A stretch of 31,293 nt of DNA from Phoronis ovalis (lineage: Eukaryota; Phoronida; Phoronidae): assembly GCA_028565635.1 (NCBI GenBank), contig JAOXYB010028733.1, positions 1-31,293 of the forward strand, in the 5' to 3' direction. The first letter of the stretch is position 1, and the number at the start of each line of letters is the position of its first letter. Shown here in pieces: positions 9,561 to 19,256 of this stretch. The position numbers and the translations under genes are program-made. The notes under the pieces were generated by a model. It saw only the letters and a list, made by a program, of their open reading frames with translations. It searched no databases and had not been told where the DNA came from.

Positions 9561-12500
9561 CTGGAACAAAATAACAAGGTGATGATTATTTCTTATACAC
9601 ATTTGACGGATTACATCCACTGAATGAATATTATTATAATTACTCATCTCTTATTGCTCTTGCAATAAATCTACACAGCAAACTATATATAATTGTGATA
9701 TATACGTACACCAATAAAGACTTCTATCATTTAATTATTACTGTAAAGCTAGACCATGACATTACATCTCCATTCTGATTTATGTATTACTGTTATAATG
9801 CAATAACTACTTATAGCGGTAAAGTCAGTCTGAATAAATCCATCCGCTAGTGTTCTGTACCTTCTCAACTAACGTCTGGGCTTAACCATAGTAAGTGTTT
9901 GTTTATTATTTCGAACTGCAGAAGAACGATAATCCCTTTATTCCTATATAAAGTGCCACGCAAGTCTCGACAGCTTACAGTTATAATAGGTATAACAGTG
10001 TACAAAGCGGGCAGGGGGTCAATCACATGTATTCTGTCCTGCCAGAGTTTATCTATAGCAAAAAGCAGGCTCCCCGGCGATACCTATTCAGAATAAATCG
10101 CTCATAATAGAATAGATGCGGTAGGCGACGACGGGTCATACAGAGAAAAGGCTCATCTCAGTTGGCAACAGTTTAATGACGTAACTATTTAGCTCTTTTT
10201 AAGATGAAGGAATATAACAAAATGACTTGGTTAAGCCCAGACATTAAATGAGAAGGCACGGAACATTAATAGATGGATTTTTTCAGATTATGGTAAAATG
10301 TGATATTTTAAAACTTCTTTTGGTCGTCGCTTCTCGTGTGCAGGTAGTTCCGTGTACTACGAGTCTTACCTGTTCTTGAAGTGTTTCCATAATGTTAAAA
10401 CAATGGAAACAGCGCCGCATGCAAGGATTGAAGCAGAAGAAACACTAATCAATACTACACCTGTAAGATACGAGCGAGTTCCTTCTTAGTATCATGTCTA
10501 TAAATAAAACTTTCAAACTGCCAGTCACAGTTCTTTTAAAATGATAACGAAATGTTACAGAAAAATAACAAAAAAAAGGATTAGAAACAACATCACATTT
10601 GCAGAGAGGTGCAGTACTAGTACACCTCAAAAGTAGCTGAACACGTACAATAATTGTCATGTGTCTGTATATGTACCTACGTACCATACTTTCCTATACT
10701 TTCATCTAATGACTTTTGATCTAAAAAAGATGCATTTGTAACCGAGGATGTCATCATATTGTCATCACCGTTTGGAGGCGTTGCTGTAATAGTATGCTGT
10801 ATAACTGTACTGTGCCACTCTTCAGTAGTCAGAGCTGTAGTATTAATAATTCTTGTAACATCTGTGCTGGCCTGCGTTTTGGTGACAAAATGTACCCTAC
10901 TTCCCATGTTTGTCGCCAAAATTGTGGTACTTGTAGGACTAGCACTAGTTTGTTCTGATAAACTTGTAGTTTCTGTCGTCGTCGGCAGAGTGGTTTTTGA
11001 CGTTAATTGTGTATTTTTAGGCGTCATTAAGGTAGTGGTTGCTGCTGTCGTTGGTATAGAGGTGATATTTCTTGGCGCATTGCTTCTGACTGTCGTGGCG
11101 GAGGTAGTGGTATTAGTCGCATTTGTTGGTTGTACTGTGTTAACATTTACTGGCACGGTGATGGTACTTGTTGGTATATTGTCATTAGTTGTCGGTGAAG
11201 TGAGTGTTGTTGTTGTAATTGTTGGTATAGTGGTATTAGTTGTAGACATAGTGGTGGTCATGTTTGGCGTAGTGACGATAGTTGTTGGTATAGTAGTTGT
11301 TGCTGTAGCTATAGTGGTTGTTGGAGGTGGTATAGTATTTATAGTTGTGGGCGTAATTCTGATAGTGGCTGACAATGAAGTGGTAATTGTTGGGATAATA
11401 ATGGTAACTGCTGTCATAGTAGTGGTAGCCTTTGGCGCAGTGGCGGTAGTTGTTTGTAGAGTGTTGGTAATTGTTGGTACAGTGGTGGTAGTTGCTTGTA
11501 GAGTGTTGGTAAGTGTTGGTACAGTGTTGGTAATTGTTGGTACAGTGGTGGTTGTTGCTTGTAGAGTGTCGGTAATAATTGGTGCAGTGGATGTAGTTGT
11601 TTGTAGAGTGTTGGTAATTGTTGGTGCAGTGGCGGTAGTTGTTTGTAGAGTGTCGGTAATAATTGGTGCAGTGGATGTAGTTGTTTGTAGAGTGTTGGTA
11701 ATTGTTGGTGCAGTGGCGGNNNNNNNNNNNNNNNNNNNNNNNNNNNNNNNNNNNNNNNNNNNNNNNNNNNNNNNNNNNNNNNNNNNNNNNNNNNNNNNNN
11801 NNNNNNNNNNNNNNNNNNNAATTGGTGCAGTGGATGTAGTTGTTTGTAGAGTGTTGGTAATTGTTGGTGCAGTGGCGGTAGTTGTTTGTAGAGTGTTAGT
11901 AATTGTTGGTGCAGTGGTGGTAGTTGTTTGTAGAGTGTTGGTAATTGTTGGTACAGTGGAGGTAGTTGCCTGTAGAGTGTCGGTAATAATTGGTGCAGTG
12001 CTGGTAGCTGTTTGTAGAATGTTGGTAATTGTTGGTGCAGTGGAGGTAGTTGCTTGTAGAGTGTTGATAATAATTGGTGCAGTGCTGGTAGCTGTTTGTA
12101 GAGTGTTGGTAATTGTTGGTGCAGTGGAGGTAGTTGCTTGTAGAGTGTTGATAATAATTGGTGCAGTGCTGCTAGCTGTTTGTAGAGTGTTGGTAATTGT
12201 TGGTGCAGCGGTGGCAGTTGTTTGTAAAGCGTTGGTAATAATTGGTGCAGTGGTGGTAGTTGTTTGTAGAGTGTTGGTAATTATTGGTACCGTGGCGGTA
12301 GTTTTTCGCATAGCCGATATCGTTGTCAGCATAGTTGTCGTATGTGCTGGCACAGTCGTTCCTTTTGTTGGGAAGCTTGTCGTTTCTATGATTTCTGGCT
12401 CTGTAATATAACGTTAAACATTAATATTAAACATTTAGTCTAACCTATGTCGCAGCATCATGTTCAAAACAGTTTCTCTTTTACACCTATTTACTAAACC

Positions 12501-15500
12501 ATAACGTAACGCTTGGCTTATCAATGTTGTCCCCCCTTGTGGCCCCTTGTAGGGCATGAAAATAGAGCCATTCATTATTTGCCTAGAAATATAATACTAC
12601 CTATGACTCCATAATCGGTATGAGAACATGCAAGATATATTTAGCGTACCGTATTCACATATGAAGTATTTCTTATTGCTACAACTCTCATCATTCCATT
12701 CTGATGATTTGAAACTGTATTGTTCATCGAACCTCATTTCTAAACACTCTTCTGCACATGTTGTGGATTTTTTTGTACAAGTGGGCTCATGCTTTCCCCA
12801 GTTTGTATAACTCACCTCAGCACCTGCAAAATATTTGATAATTTGTGCTTTATCACATGAAGTCACATGCATAAAGGAAGCAGCAGTTATTCGTTATTAT
12901 CTAAGTAAATAGTCCACTCTTCGTGGAAAATTCTGTTCAGTCACAATTGAAGATAATCATGTCTCGAAGCCTATACCTACGAATCCTATACACCCGATAT
13001 CTTGTGCAGGCTTATTTTGGAATGCACACCTTCAACAAACCAATAATGGGAATTTAGTGGGTCAAACGGATGATTTGATACCGTGGAAGTAATTTCATCA
13101 TTTATAATAAAACATATCATCTTCAAATTGTGATTTCTCGCAGTTGGGAGAAATTATTTTCACTTTCAAATAGAAATGTCACCATAGCTCCCCGACCAGA
13201 GGCAGAAAAAAAAGATCGAAAGATAAGAACGAGTTTTTATCCATGCCACCATAAGTATTCTATACTGATTTTACATAATCATGTAATTGGCATAGTCTAT
13301 GCGTTAGCACATTTTCAAAAATCTTAAGTTTATACTTGCTATCCAAACTTTTACTAAAGCATAGAGCTAGAGTGTGAATAACTTCTGCCAAACAGTACTA
13401 GCCACCTTAACGGTAAATGTGTGTCAAAATGACATTTTGTACAAACGCATTTTAAAAAGACTAAAATGATTGACCGAGACATGAATTTTACCATTCACCC
13501 ATTTCCATATCTTTGGTGCAGTTCTATTCCACGTTGCGCCTATCCAGTAATTCCCTACAAACTTTCTTTTATGTTTGCTTTCATTAGTAATCATTTTTAC
13601 TATTTCATCATGCACGTGTTGACTCTCAATGCGTGCCAAGAATCCGTTTCCGAGAGACAAACTTTCACAAGTTGTTTTAGCACGATCCCATGTGTAACCT
13701 TCAGTGCTCCCATTATCTGTATAATCCCAAAGAACTCCACCAAGATAATAACAGTGGTTTCCAATTTGTACACATCGGTATATTTTATTTGCTGCAGTAT
13801 CCCAACAAGTATCAGACATTTTGGCGCATATGGTATTATCTAGAATATACATGCAACATGACCAAGCATACCCACCAGCGTGGACTCGAACCGTCAATCC
13901 GATTTCATGCACCTCTTTCCTAGTATTGGAACACTTTTCGGTTTTCGCACCGAAATTCCTGCTACTCGAACTGGCGCAGACTCGGAACTGGAAACACACA
14001 TTTTCCGGGCACTCGAACAATGTCCAAGGAGCCGGCAATAGTACATACGGGAATGTATCTCTGTTACGTAAACAGGAATATATTTTCGTGGACTCGAACC
14101 ATACAACTTTGTTACCGTCAGTATAAAGTATAATCTATCAGGTATTTCATGAAAGCTAACGTCGATGTTTTTAAGAAATAAGTGATGTAAAAAAATAGAA
14201 TCACCAAGACTAGATACAATAAAACGTCAATTTTATCTGGTCGTGGTGATTCTATTTTTTTATTATTACTAATATTACTATATTTATTTAGAATTCACAC
14301 GCATCTATTACATCGTAGATCCGACCTACAAATGTTCTGCTGGTGGAACTCTATCTCCATTCCTCTTTACTTATAGATATTATTTTTACTAAAAACGCAT
14401 AGTCAGAACTTCCACATCTACAGTAAATCAAGTTGATTCAAAAATGTTAGTTTTGCGCGTGGGGTTCAATAGTTTTACTATGGATTGCAACGACCCTGTG
14501 TTATGGTCTTTCGTTTGTGACGTCGCCTTATTTTGTAATGAGAACATTAGTTATGCAGCAAAGGCATTAGCTTGAACCGGAGCGGAAATCTTTGTGCAAA
14601 ATTAACCTACATCATTATCATATCATCACAAAGCGTTCGAGGGCCCGTCGCGTTCAAAAATTTGAATGTTCCCGGCCCCTCAAGTTAATCCGGTAATGTC
14701 CTTGCTGCATAAGTAATGTCCTCGTTATAAAATGCGACGTCACAAACGAAATACCATGCACTATACCACATGGTCGCAATTCGTTGCAAACTATAGTAAA
14801 GAAATGCATGCCGGCCATGTACAGCTCATTCACCGTTCCTGGTTATTAAAAATTACTTCTGTAACTGTTATTTGATATTTCACCGCGCGCATGCTAAAAA
14901 TAGGTTGCAAGAACAGAAACATATTATTACACATATTAATGATTTTTGCTCATATTTTTCTTGCACGATCCAAGTAATTTTCATGCATTTTAATTAATCC
15001 GTAATCACTTTTATTAATATTCAAACGTTTAAAAAAATAAATACGAGACAAATTGCATTCCCCATGAAATACGTACATGTATATAACGACCGCGAACTCT
15101 AAAAAATATTTTGATCATAGTTTAAAGAGTTGCCGCATACCAATTTACATACCAAACAAGTTTCTATTCAAAATAGTTCTCACAAGGGGCAATTATGTAA
15201 TACTGCAGTGAAATTTGATGTAATGAATTAGTATTCAAAAAATATTTATGTCATATTTGCTCATGAATCTTGAATTATTGCCGCGTAATTTAATCTATCG
15301 ACTTGGCCATCATGTTGTAGTGTAAGCAGAGTATTAGCCAATGGTATGTACTTTTCTGTGGGTGCAAGAGTCCGGAAATGTGTTCGATATCCTGCATGGC
15401 AACTTACGTGAGTCTGCGGAAATGTCTGCGAAAACCGGAAAAAGTGTTCGAATACTAGGAAGCAGGTGCACTAATACGAATTGAAGGTTCAAGTCCACAT

Positions 15501-16970
15501 GGTTAGGTTGGCCTATTGACCTATGAAACAAATTTTGAGAAGAAATGCAAAACTGTGAGTTGGTTCCTCCATGAATCGAGACTAAACGTACACGTAATAA
15601 ATTGCATAATTCGAAAAAAATAGAGATGAAAGTTAAAAAAATAGAAATGGCTGTTTGCCGTAAAAAATTATCAAATACGAGAGTAAATGAAATTAACAAT
15701 ACAAATATGACTTACAATTACGTACATATTTTCATTAATTCAATTGTTGCAAATTTACTAGATACAATATAAAGACTAAATATGGGTGTGAACTTATTAG
15801 GCTATAAACCACATGCTGTAGATGCACAACTACATTTTTAGAATATCAGTTACACAAACTGTCTGACAAGCAGCATTGCATTTAGATATTCATTTCAACT
15901 AGATATCCACTTTAGTTGTTTCATCTTCCCTAAACATCAGATTTTTTTTCATACGTTATTACATTTAACCATAAAACAAGCTGATGCTGTCTAGAAAAAT
16001 ATCATTTATTAGCAAACTTACTAAACTGACAGACAAATTTCGACGGTACTTTACACAATGCTTTACTTCCTGTTTCCTGGTCATTCCATTTGTAATTACC
16101 ACGCTTTTCACCCGATTTACAGTAGTGTCCATACCTATATTAAAAAAAAAATTGCGCATGCAATTTTAATTATTATGCTTGTGAATCGACACAAATTCTG
16201 AGACAAAGACGGTTGAACAACAAAACTCACCATAACTGTATTTTATCTTCATTTCCGCCAATATCATTGGGTTCTCCGGCATTCCAATTAAACCACTTGA
16301 TTTCATCACCCTGTGTCCAGTACCATCGTTTTAATTTAATACTTGCGCCAATCCAAAAGTTCTTATTTTTTGTTAAATTGTTAGAAGAAATAATCTGACT
16401 TAAAAATTGTTGTTGGCTAGCATGCGTTACAGTAGCTAATAGGCCGCTTCTTAAAGCGCAATTGTTTCTTGCCTCCTTCCAGGTTTTCTCTTCCTTGTTT
16501 ATTTCAAAACACGTTTGATTGTGAAACAGAATTCCCTTTGAGCATAAGATGTCATTCTTTGTTTGCCCTAAATAGACAAATATGAAAGTGTTTAAATAAA
16601 GTTGTCATCGCACTTATTAAATATAAATGTGCCTTATATTAGCGCCATGTAGTGGCAGGCAGCATATATAGCCATAAAAACAAAAAGGAAAATTCCAATA
16701 CAATTATATGAGTAAGCTATTAAACAATACGCTTGGGTTCGTATTTTGCATGGCAGGCTTGTATGGACAGATAATAAATAATGCAATAAAATAAGTCCGT
16801 TTTTGTTTTAAAGATCATGCGTTTCTATTGTTATACATAGCAGTTGTGTTTCCTATTTCAATATTAAGTATGGAAGAAGTCTTGAATCGAAAGGACTCAC
16901 CTGTTGCAGACCGCCACAGCAATATTGTGGCAGCAAATAGGTGTATAAATAACACATTCGTCATATACAT
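9074..16970 (-). CDS. Double C-type lectin, mucin-stalk transmembrane receptor
   Basis: Eight exons on the - strand (16970-16901, 16567-16231, 16134-16022, 13839-13492, 12823-12650, 12400-10685, 10460-10370, 9560-9074) join in phase at all seven junctions and total 3336 bases, 1112 codons, counting the 100-N gap at face value. Domain order is signal peptide, CTLD1, CTLD2, a Thr-rich stalk of about 570 residues, one TM helix, then a tail of about 165 residues with many tyrosines. CTLD1 has the EPN and WND calcium/sugar motifs; CTLD2 has EPT and WND. CTLDs bind carbohydrates or proteins, and EPN usually means mannose-type sugars (family knowledge). A cell-surface recognition and signalling role is inferred. 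The neighbouring - strand gene at 20606-26799 is a paralogue in the CTLD core. Confidence 0.88.
9826..10290. mobile_element. MITE with ~60-bp terminal inverted repeats
   Basis: The left end starts cagtctgaataaatccatcc and runs through gtctgggcttaacc at about 9886. The right end, 10233-10290, is its imperfect reverse complement, with ggttaagcccagac near the inner edge and ggattttttcaga near the outer edge. The 465-bp element has no transposase, so it is non-autonomous. It sits in the last intron of the double-lectin receptor. A related but truncated copy is at 5843-6060. The target-site duplication is not clear. Confidence 0.82.
10370..10460 (-). CDS. Double-lectin receptor exon 7: transmembrane helix
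   Basis: Reading on the - strand, the acceptor is atcttacag and the donor is aacag|gtaag. The 91 bases begin with two bases that complete a Gly codon and end with AG. They encode VVLISVSSASILACGAVSIV and then LTLWKHFKN. This is one hydrophobic helix followed by a basic stop-transfer segment. It is too short for simple ORF finding but fits both neighbours in phase. Confidence 0.87.
10685..12400 (-). CDS. Double-lectin receptor exon 6: Thr-rich mucin stalk
   Basis: The acceptor is tatattacag and the donor is atg|gtacgt at 10684. The exon is 1716 bases including the gap. The N-terminal part contains imperfect 14-residue repeats of the type TITNTLQTTTATAP. The later part is irregular Thr/Pro/Ser/Ala sequence, and the last ~40 residues are more acidic and lead to the TM. 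Dense Thr with Pro is the pattern of an O-glycosylated mucin stalk that holds the lectin domains away from the membrane. The donor choice is fixed by phase with the TM exon. Confidence 0.85.
11441..12300. repeat. 42-bp coding minisatellite in the mucin stalk
   Basis: About 17 full copies are visible around the gap. Unit types alternate: TITNTLQ and IITDTLQ or IIINTLQ units follow each other, so the array partly has an 84-bp higher-order period. One unit near 11530 is cut short (TITNTVP). All copies keep the same frame. The assembly gap at 11720-11819 falls inside the array, so the true copy number is unknown. Confidence 0.9.
11720..11819. other. Assembly gap, exactly 100 N
   Basis: The round length suggests a placeholder of unknown real size. 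It lies within the 42-bp repeat array, a typical place for assembly collapse. Repeat units on both sides are in the same frame under the 100-base assumption, which does not prove the size. Confidence 0.97.
12650..12823 (-). CDS. Double-lectin receptor exon 5: end of CTLD2
   Basis: The acceptor is atattttgcag and the donor is tacg|gtacgc. It encodes the C-terminal half of CTLD2: NWGKHEPT, EECLEM, WNDESC and YFICEY. The Cys pattern of the domain is complete. EPT stands where EPN or QPD normally sits, so sugar specificity, if any, is uncertain. The last g joins ag of the stalk exon to make Glu. Confidence 0.88.
13492..13839 (-). CDS. Double-lectin receptor exon 4: start of CTLD2
   Basis: The acceptor is tatattctag and the donor is aatg|gtaaaa. 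It encodes ICAKMSDTCW, GNHCYYL, TWDRAKTTCESL, GFLARIES and NYWIGATWNR, then KWVNG, the usual first two thirds of a CTLD. The open frame continues upstream of the acceptor to 14038, but that part is a dispersed repeat. Phase with exon 3 (A|AT gives Asn) supports the acceptor at 13840. Several + strand frames here are shadows. Confidence 0.87.
13860..14110 (-). repeat. Dispersed repeat copy, possibly SINE-like
   Basis: On the - strand this reads through gtgcgaaaaccgaaaagtgt, aatactaggaaagaggtgc and ggttcgagtccacg. The same order of blocks appears in a second copy at 15340-15530 on the other strand. The 11-mer ggttcgagtcc equals a Pol III B-box core and occurs twice here, about 208 bases apart, at 13882-13892 and 14090-14100 (complement). 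A weak A-box-like taggaaagagg lies 30 bases before the first. tRNA-derived origin is only a suggestion. Confidence 0.65.
14189..14261. repeat. Perfect 17-bp inverted repeat (hairpin)
   Basis: Left arm 14189-14205 (aaaaaaatagaatcacc) is the exact reverse complement of 14245-14261, with a 39-base spacer. It could be the ends of a tiny MITE or a stable hairpin in the intron. No gene inside. Confidence 0.85.
14473..14801. repeat. Foldback element with ~100-bp arms
   Basis: The left arm, about 14473-14580, and the right arm, about 14680-14801, are imperfect reverse complements. Shared blocks are ttttactat, ttgcaacga, tttcgtttgtgacgtcgc and ttatgcagcaa. The centre carries a GC-rich stretch with gttcgagggcccg. 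The element lies in the third intron of the double-lectin receptor and has no coding sequence. Confidence 0.83.
15340..15530 (+). repeat. Second copy of the dispersed repeat, opposite strand
   Basis: It contains gagtccggaaatgtgttcg, gagtctgcgg, tgcgaaaaccggaaaaagtg, tcgaatactaggaagcaggt and ggttcaagtcc, in the same order as the copy at 13860-14110 read on the - strand. The two copies lie in inverted orientation about 1.2 kb apart in the same intron. The open frame on the - strand at 15334-15699 is a shadow of this repeat. Confidence 0.72.
16022..16134 (-). CDS. Double-lectin receptor exon 3: end of CTLD1
   Basis: The acceptor is tttttaatatag and the donor is cagttta|gtaagt. It begins with the third base of the Trp codon split from exon 2 and encodes YGHYCKSGEKRG, YKWNDQE, ALCKVP and KFVCQF. 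WND is a calcium-site motif. A longer shadow frame covers the same DNA; the splice-consistent frame is the one that completes the lectin fold. Confidence 0.9.
16231..16567 (-). CDS. Double-lectin receptor exon 2: start of CTLD1
   Basis: The acceptor is gtctatttag and the donor is ttatg|gtgagt. The 337 bases contain an unbroken frame of 111 codons without an internal Met at the start, so it is easily missed. It shows ILCSKGILFHNQTC, TWKEARNNC, GLLATVTH, FWIGASIK, RWYWTQG, and NWNAGEPND with the EPN sugar-binding motif. It is a typical long-form CTLD. Confidence 0.92.
16901..16970 (-). CDS. Double-lectin receptor exon 1: signal peptide
   Basis: It encodes MYMTNVLFIHLFAATILLWR and then SAT, ending g|gtgagt in phase 1. 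Joined to exon 2 it gives SATGQTKNDILC, a plausible signal-peptidase site near ATG-QT. A second Met lies two codons in (16964); the first is preferred because it gives the longer hydrophobic leader and no upstream in-frame Met is adjacent. Any 5' UTR exon was not identified. Confidence 0.88.
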
Positions 16971-17980
16971 TTTATCTTGCAGGTTTTGTTTCTTTTAGTA
17001 ATGCAACGTAAAATATTTAAATATTCATTCCATGTGCGCAATATGAAATGTCTACAAAACAAATGTAACCATTATAATACGACTTTTTCTTAACATTATG
17101 TAAAAATAATTCCCGAGTAAGTTAATAAATCTGATTGTCCGTATGTTCGTCCCAACAAATTGGCAAACAGGAGTCTAAGGAAACACCGCAGATATAAATA
17201 AAATGTACTTTTGATATCCACTTGCTCTACTAGTAAGATTGCATGAGAAATCTTAGTTCATTGATAGATAACCTTTATACATCCACGTGAACACGTTGCC
17301 CAAAGTGAGAAGACGATATTTGAAGAGCGTAAATATTTAAATATTTGCGAGTGTGCAAAAAATCAGGGCAACATCTAATATAATACGTTACAACAGAACA
17401 ATGATATCTTGATACATAGAGATTAAAATTAAGTTTTGCTTTTAAATTACTTAATAGAACAAAATAAGAAAACCTCCGCACAGTCATCTTATTATAACTA
17501 TTCATATTTGAATTCCTTTTATACACGTAGCAATCTCTTAAATATGTATTTAACAAATCATATTTAAGTTTAATTTAAATGAAAATGATAAAGAGATAAT
17601 GATGACAAGCTTATAAAATCCTTTAATAAATTTGGTAAATCAGGATCAGTTTCAAGGACTCTGGCTTATTTATGGAACAGATTCTAACTGTAAACATTCA
17701 GGTTATCTATGGGATTTCAAGCTCACCTTAAAATGTCCTCCATAAACTTTTATGAAATTAGCTAAGAAGTGCAAAACATGTCAAGAGTTGTGTAGGACAT
17801 GTTATTAAACTTTGTACGATGATAAAAGTTATCATGTAATTGTCTTATTTGTTATCGTATTATAACTGATGAAACTGAACAAAGGACCCTTGTACAGACA
17901 GGAGGAGATATAGTGTGGTTACATGGATGTTTCTTCTGATTATACAAATTATTATGAGTGAATAAAAAAGCATGAAATCG

Positions 17981-18081
17981 GAAAATCAAACATCATCATT
18001 ATTATCGAATGTGAGTAAGCAGATTAATAAATATTTATTAATCTGTTTACTCACAAATGATGGATGATGTTTGAGTTTTCA
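17981..18081. repeat. Near-perfect ~100-bp palindrome
   Basis: The centre lies between 18032 and 18033 in aataaatatttatt. Arms extend through agattaataaa and gtgagtaa, then after a small asymmetry gaaaatcaaacatcatc on the left pairs with gatgatgtttgagttttc on the right. It could extrude a cruciform or be the remnant of a tiny foldback element. Confidence 0.88.
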
Positions 18082-18981
18082 AGTTTTGTAACTTTTCTTT
18101 AACTAGTTCTAACAAACATATGTACAGTTAGATAATTTATTTTTAAAAATGTTATGAATATCGTGTTATCAATTGCAAAATTATATTTATCTCAAAAAAT
18201 CAATTTTAAATTTTAGTTATAAATTTTAAATCTTGAACGCAGGAACCTAAAGTAAGAACCAGATTCATATTCCTTTACAAATTCAACGAAAATTCAGTTC
18301 CAGATTCATGTTTAGATTTATTTTCAGATTCAAAAACAGGAAAGTCAGATTTATTTCCCGATTTGAAATGCTCTAAAAGACTTTATTAATTTGTTTCTGC
18401 AATTTTTCCCAAAAATTATCGTTTTGATGTGCAAATTATCAAAATATTCCAAGTGATTTTTTAAATTATTTTAATGACAATTAAACTAATAAATAGCAAC
18501 AGTAACACAAGCTTCATAATGTATCTAAACATACCTATAAAGTAATGAAGAAAATATGTTACGATTATTTCAAACAGTATATATATATATATAGTACATG
18601 TACGTCGAAAATTTTACCACTTTTATTATTAAACTGAGTATATTTCGAACAGTTGATTGTTTGGAAAAAAACACGATGATGTCAACAAATTCAACTAAAC
18701 AATATTTCAAAATATTTCAATTCGTTTTTTTAAAAATAATTTTCGCTAATTGTTAATGACAAAATGAAATAAAAAATAACAAGATTCTGCAAGAATCACA
18801 AAATAATGAAAAAAATGAAGTAATTTATTATATGAAATTTAAAAGGATATAAATTATGTGCAATACTTATAAGGTAATCAAAATGCATAGTAAAGTAGAT
18901 TATAGAATCATCTACACTACAAAATATCGTTCAGATCTCTTGATAATGTAATCAAAAATAAACAGTACATTTAGCACTCAC

Positions 18982-19256
18982 CTGATCTGTGACGGATTTA
19001 TAGATGTGTCCCTGCCTGCATCTGTAAACCAGTGTTTGGCACAATGTCCATAAAGGTGTGTCGTGACGACATATTGACCACAAGTGCAATGTATTATGCT
19101 AAGTATTACGTCAAAAACAGATCGAGATACAACAGAAGATCCTAGCTCTTGTATTGTTTCATTTTGCTTGCCAAGTATAGTTCTCTGCGTTTCATGTATA
19201 TGGGCAAGTATACACTGATTCACATTTTTATACATATATATAAAAAAATATATCAT
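18982..19256 (-). other. Unassigned candidate exon with Cys/His cluster
   Basis: A 91-codon frame on the - strand ends with IIHCTCGQYVVTT, then GHCAKHWFTDAG, and reaches a good donor, atcag|gtgagt, in phase 2. I recognise no domain. No exon of the two flanking genes begins in the phase needed to accept it, so it is not part of either model. It may be a chance frame, a separate small gene or a repeat fragment. Confidence 0.25.

Noticed and set aside
10759-12411. 550-codon open frame on the + strand
   Set aside because: It is the exact antisense of the Thr-rich stalk exon. The 42-bp repeat has no stop in that frame, so openness is copied with each unit. Its product is almost pure Val/Ile/Gly with no domain, while the - strand reading fits splice phases on both sides.
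13882-14100. True tRNA gene
   Set aside because: The B-box core is present, but the spacing to the A-box-like block is only 30 bases and no cloverleaf could be drawn, so it is not a functional tRNA.
13466-14126. Several overlapping + strand frames of 77-125 codons
   Set aside because: They lie opposite the CTLD2 exon and the dispersed repeat; the - strand frame carries the lectin motifs.
17275-17556. 93-codon - strand frame upstream of the double-lectin gene
   Set aside because: No domain or signal peptide, and it does not connect in phase to the receptor exons.
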